Assembly: GCA_021731045.1 (NCBI GenBank)
Contig: JAKFYE010000015.1
Span: 1 to 64,000 of the forward strand
DNA from: Bdellovibrionales bacterium
Lineage (GTDB): Bacteria; Bdellovibrionota; Bdellovibrionia; Bdellovibrionales; JAKFYE01
Reading direction: 5' to 3'
Length of the DNA: 64,000 bases
Shown: positions 61,789-64,000 of the stretch, piece after piece
How the letters are laid out: each line of letters starts with the position of its first letter
Position numbering within the stretch: position 1 is the stretch's first letter
Made by a program: the position numbers and the translations under genes
The notes under the pieces: generated by a model
What the model was told of the DNA's origin: nothing
The model's database searches: none
Seen by the model: the letters and a program-made list of their open reading frames with translations, nothing else

Positions 61789-62274
61789 TTAAGTCGCGAG
61801 TAAGCCATGAGTTTCAAATTGTTTAAGAACTTCATAAGATGCAATAGAAACAGAGTTTGCGAGATTGTAACTTCGTATGGGGCCATACATGGGAATAGTA
61901 AGGGTCTGCGCGTCATATTTTCGTATTAAATCTTCTGACAAACCCTTGGTTTCTCTACCAAAGACCAGCCAATCGCCCATTTTAAACTCGGCTTTCGCTA
62001 ACGAACGTTTTGTTTTTGTAGTGAAGAAAAAAATGCGCGAAGGGTCTGAAACTTTTTTTAGCCAACTTTCAAATGAAGGATGAAGTGTTAGGTCGAGATG
62101 AGGCCAATAATCTAATCCGGCACGCTTTAGATATTTATCTGTGAGTTCAAATCCAAGGGGCTCTATAAGATGCAATCGCGCATTTGCCCCTACGCATGTG
62201 CGACCAATATTCCCCGTGTTGTTTGGAATTTCAGGTTCAACCAGAACAATGTTAAAAAAATGTGCGCGGCTCAT
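61789..62274 (-). CDS. trmL: tRNA (cytidine/uridine-2'-O)-methyltransferase TrmL
   Basis: A 161-residue SPOUT enzyme that methylates the 2'-O of the wobble base of tRNA-Leu. Family signatures are VEPEIPNNTGNIGRTC near residue 12, LVFGRETKGLSEDL near 104 and TIPMYGPIRSYNLANSVSIA near 130. The Arg and the SAM-binding knot residues are present. It overlaps the following gene by four bases and lies 66 bases from secA. Confidence 0.94.
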   Translation of the reverse strand: MSRAHFFNIVLVEPEIPNNTGNIGRTCVGANARLHLIEPLGFELTDKYLKRAGLDYWPHLDLTLHPSFESWLKKVSDPSRIFFFTTKTKRSLAKAEFKMGDWLVFGRETKGLSEDLIRKYDAQTLTIPMYGPIRSYNLANSVSIASYEVLKQFETHGLLAT

Positions 62275-62873
62275 TCTTCGAGATATCTAAAAACTTCTTT
62301 ACCAAGAGAGGTCAGTGCTAAGCGGCGACCTTTATCAACTAGAAGTCCTTTGTTCATGAGTTCACGATACAAATCTAAATTTATAGGGACAATATCCCGG
62401 CCCAACGAAGCACCAAGTTTAAGTATATAACGCTTTTGAGTTTCAGTAAGTCCGCACGTTAGTGGTTGAATCGAGTTAAAGTCGCGCTCCCAATCGCCGT
62501 CCATTATTAATTTTGCTTCTTTAGGCAAACGAACGGGATTCATTGCGTAAACGGATGTTGCAACGAATTCATCTCCCTCAAGAGCAACAGATAACGGCGT
62601 ACGAATAAAAAGGCTCTTCTCTGGATTTTTCGAATTAAAGCCATGAAATTCATCAAGCAAAGGCATTACAACGTCTGAAGCCACAAACCGAACAAGATAA
62701 CCCGATACTATTGATTGCTCATTTGCAAGAAAAACAGGGTAGCCCACTTCAAGTCTATAAACTGCGCCTCTGGCTTTTGCGGGAACTTTTGATTCAACAA
62801 ACGGTTGAATTTTTTTGTAATGAACATGGCCATCAACAAATGAACCATATATAAATAGAGTTTTCTCGCTCAT
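62271..62873 (-). CDS. Gamma-glutamylcyclotransferase-like protein
   Basis: A 200-residue protein. The N-terminal 120 residues are of the gamma-glutamylcyclotransferase/AIG2 fold: LFIYGSFVDGHVHYK contains the substrate-binding YGS motif. The C-terminal 80 residues look like a small winged-helix unit (DLYRELMNKGLLVDKGRRLALTSLG). The usual catalytic Glu is not obvious, so activity is uncertain. It is upstream of and overlaps trmL (ATGA), so the two form an operon with secA nearby. Confidence 0.78.
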   Translation of the reverse strand: MSEKTLFIYGSFVDGHVHYKKIQPFVESKVPAKARGAVYRLEVGYPVFLANEQSIVSGYLVRFVASDVVMPLLDEFHGFNSKNPEKSLFIRTPLSVALEGDEFVATSVYAMNPVRLPKEAKLIMDGDWERDFNSIQPLTCGLTETQKRYILKLGASLGRDIVPINLDLYRELMNKGLLVDKGRRLALTSLGKEVFRYLEE

Positions 62874-62936
62874 AGCCCCTCGATATCACTTTTGTCGAAT
62901 TGTTGTTGAAACAACTCCCCGCCGACTGTCTTTTTT

Positions 62937-62961
62937 AACGTTCTTTCTTAGAAAGGACGTT
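62937..62961. other. Stem-loop in the leader of the GcvH-like gene
   Basis: AACGTTCTTTC and GAAAGGACGTT pair as an 11-bp stem with one T-G wobble around a 3-base loop (TTA). It is not followed by T-rich DNA on either strand. Confidence 0.4.
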
Positions 62962-62967
62962 TTGTAT

Positions 62968-63017
62968 ACCAAACTCATTTGGTGATCGCAATGGGGACCC
63001 TCACCAAATTATTTTTT
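62968..63017 (+). promoter_or_regulatory. Attenuator-like pair of exclusive hairpins
   Basis: ACCAAA (62968-62973) can pair with TTTGGT (62978-62983). The same TTTGGTGA (62978-62985) can instead pair with TCACCAAA (63001-63008), which is followed by TTATTTTTT. The two structures exclude each other, the layout of an antiterminator and terminator. The downstream gene is the GcvH-like gene at 63227. It could also be a simple terminator. Confidence 0.4.
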
Positions 63018-63226
63018 AAAAACACGCGATGCGTTCTTAATTATTTCTAGTGCCATGTCCAATAAGTCTTTTCAGGTAACAGCAACTTGAATCTAATCAA
63101 AAATAACAAGCACATATGTGAATAGCCTTATTGGACAAGGCGGTGGGTTTAGTTTGATTTACGAAAATGAAATCCCTTGACGTTCGATATAAAATTCGCG
63201 ATTCAAGTTTTAACAAGGACGGAAAA

Positions 63227-63589
63227 ATGGCTACAGATTCCATCACTTACATGGGACATCATTGGATTGAAATTAACGGAGACGAGATTACCGTAGGTAT
63301 CAACGATGATGCCGTAGATGAAATCGATAGTATTTTAAAATTATTGTTGCCCGAGCAAGGCGAAGTCTTTGAGACCGATGATGTCTGCGGAGAAATTGAA
63401 ACTAGCGATGGCCCACTAAACCTCTACGTTCCTGTTGCGGGTTCAATTTCTGAAGTTAATCCTGCCATCATTGAAGACCCCAAATTAATTCTAGAGGATT
63501 GCTACGATGAGGGTTGGCTTTACAAAGTTGAAGCCTCAGACCAAGAAGAAGTCGATGAACTCAAAAACGGTACAAACGTAGAAAATTAA
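63227..63589 (+). CDS. GcvH-like protein lacking the lipoyl lysine
   Basis: A 120-residue protein with the H-protein fold of the glycine cleavage system: HHWIEINGDEITVGINDDAVDEI, then DVCGEIETSDGPLNLYVPVAG and GWLYKVEASD. In true GcvH the sequence ESVKA carries the lipoylated Lys; here the aligned position is D61 in ETSDG. It therefore cannot be lipoylated and does not act as the classical H-protein. No gcvT or gcvP is nearby. I choose ATG 63227 with AAGGA upstream over the longer start at 63167. It lies beside the convergent SpoVR-type gene. Confidence 0.78.
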   Translation: MATDSITYMGHHWIEINGDEITVGINDDAVDEIDSILKLLLPEQGEVFETDDVCGEIETSDGPLNLYVPVAGSISEVNPAIIEDPKLILEDCYDEGWLYKVEASDQEEVDELKNGTNVEN

Positions 63590-63616
63590 TGGTCGTGACT
63601 GCTCCCGCAGTTTTTT

Positions 63617-64000
63617 CTAACCGGTTTTACTTTCAACTTCAGGGTAACGAACGACTTTTTGCTCATTATCGAAGTACGTCACTAAATTTACCGGGCGCCC
63701 CCAAATGGCGTGAAGATTCGAAAGCGTTTGAATCATATAATCTGGCTGCAGCTCAACACCTTCAAAAAGATGTGTAATCAACAACTCTCCGCGGTTTTCA
63801 AAGTTTGCATCTTCGACCGCAATGATGGGTTGACCAAAGTTTGTGAGTTGAAACAGTAATTTTTGTTTAATCGCCGCAAAATCGCGGGTGTCGATTTCAA
63901 ATTGATTTGTACGTTTATTATGTTTGTACACAAATAACTTATTCCGCACACAAAAATCTTCGGTCATAAACTCATCGAGAAAGGTGACGTCATTGTAATC
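63617..64000 (-). CDS. SpoVR-family protein, 3' part
   Basis: The C-terminal 127 residues of a SpoVR-like protein; the 5' part lies past the right edge. The frame is open to base 64000, and DYNDVTFLDEFMTEDF leads into FCVRNKLFVYKHNKRTNQFE, the standard C-terminal section of the family, and LIRTHLFEGVELQPDY-like LLITHLFEGVELQPDY. SpoVR acts in spore cortex formation in Bacillus, but homologues are widespread in non-spore-formers with unknown function. The start cannot be given. Confidence 0.9.
   Translation of the reverse strand, partial: DYNDVTFLDEFMTEDFCVRNKLFVYKHNKRTNQFEIDTRDFAAIKQKLLFQLTNFGQPIIAVEDANFENRGELLITHLFEGVELQPDYMIQTLSNLHAIWGRPVNLVTYFDNEQKVVRYPEVESKTG

Noticed and set aside
63617-64000. 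Complete small gene starting at ATG 63967
   Set aside because: The frame continues upstream to the window edge with SpoVR-type sequence, so the gene is merely cut by the edge.

Overview
The window looks like chromosomal DNA of a Gram-negative, aerobic or microaerobic member of the Bdellovibrionota. This is inferred from a TIGR02147-family protein, a fused ccoNO oxidase gene, REP-type repeats with a decayed RAYT transposase, several secreted proteins with no recognisable family, and moderate GC content. Most of it is dense with genes, many overlapping by 4 or 14 bases, so operons are easy to see. No rRNA, intact tRNA, CRISPR array or complete insertion sequence was seen.

Left part (1 to about 22 kb) is accessory in character. 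It opens with a possible recombinase remnant (3-281) and a SEC-C protein. A minus-strand set of small genes follows: GFA enzyme, KOW protein, DUF1801, two-domain TfoX, AHSA1/SRPBCC behind a broken ArsR gene, and a higBA toxin-antitoxin pair with a clear operator palindrome. A decayed RAYT transposase between inverted repeats comes next. After it lie four GNAT acetyltransferases, MazG-like and PaiB proteins, a PfkB sugar kinase, SRPBCC proteins (one frameshifted at a homopolymer), CsbD and DUF3309 stress-type proteins, a PqiA-like protein, a methyltransferase and a PA2779/PA2778 pair.

Middle part (22 to 48 kb) holds functional modules. A nine-gene run builds and matures a cbb3 oxidase: ccoNO (fused), ccoQ, monoheme ccoP, ccoG, a 39-residue ccoH-like gene, ccoI, ccoS and a TauE/SafE-type protein. 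It ends against a convergent Aer-like PAS protein. A four-gene minus-strand operon then encodes a CheY-like receiver, a FIST sensor, a PAS-Hpt-HATPase kinase related to CheA but lacking a CheW-like domain, and a STAS-CheX fusion. This FIST-centred phosphorelay is the strongest candidate for an unusual system here. A secreted CXXCH protein, DoxX, DCC, several small secreted proteins, a KefB-like antiporter and a xanthine dehydrogenase-type operon with an extra membrane protein follow.

Right part (48 to 64 kb) is core metabolism. A TIGR02147 gene is divergent from a haem operon hemA-hemCD-hemL-kinase-regulator-hemE-hemY-BamE-like lipoprotein. The two-component pair sits inside the haem genes, joined by stop/start overlaps. 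Then come secA, trmL, a gamma-glutamylcyclotransferase-like gene, a GcvH-like protein lacking the lipoyl lysine behind an attenuator-like leader, and the 3' end of a SpoVR-family gene cut by the window edge.

Three perfect long palindromes (13942, 35730, 47381) share one nested architecture. They appear to be REP/BIME-type elements, probably moved in the past by a RAYT relative of the decayed copy.
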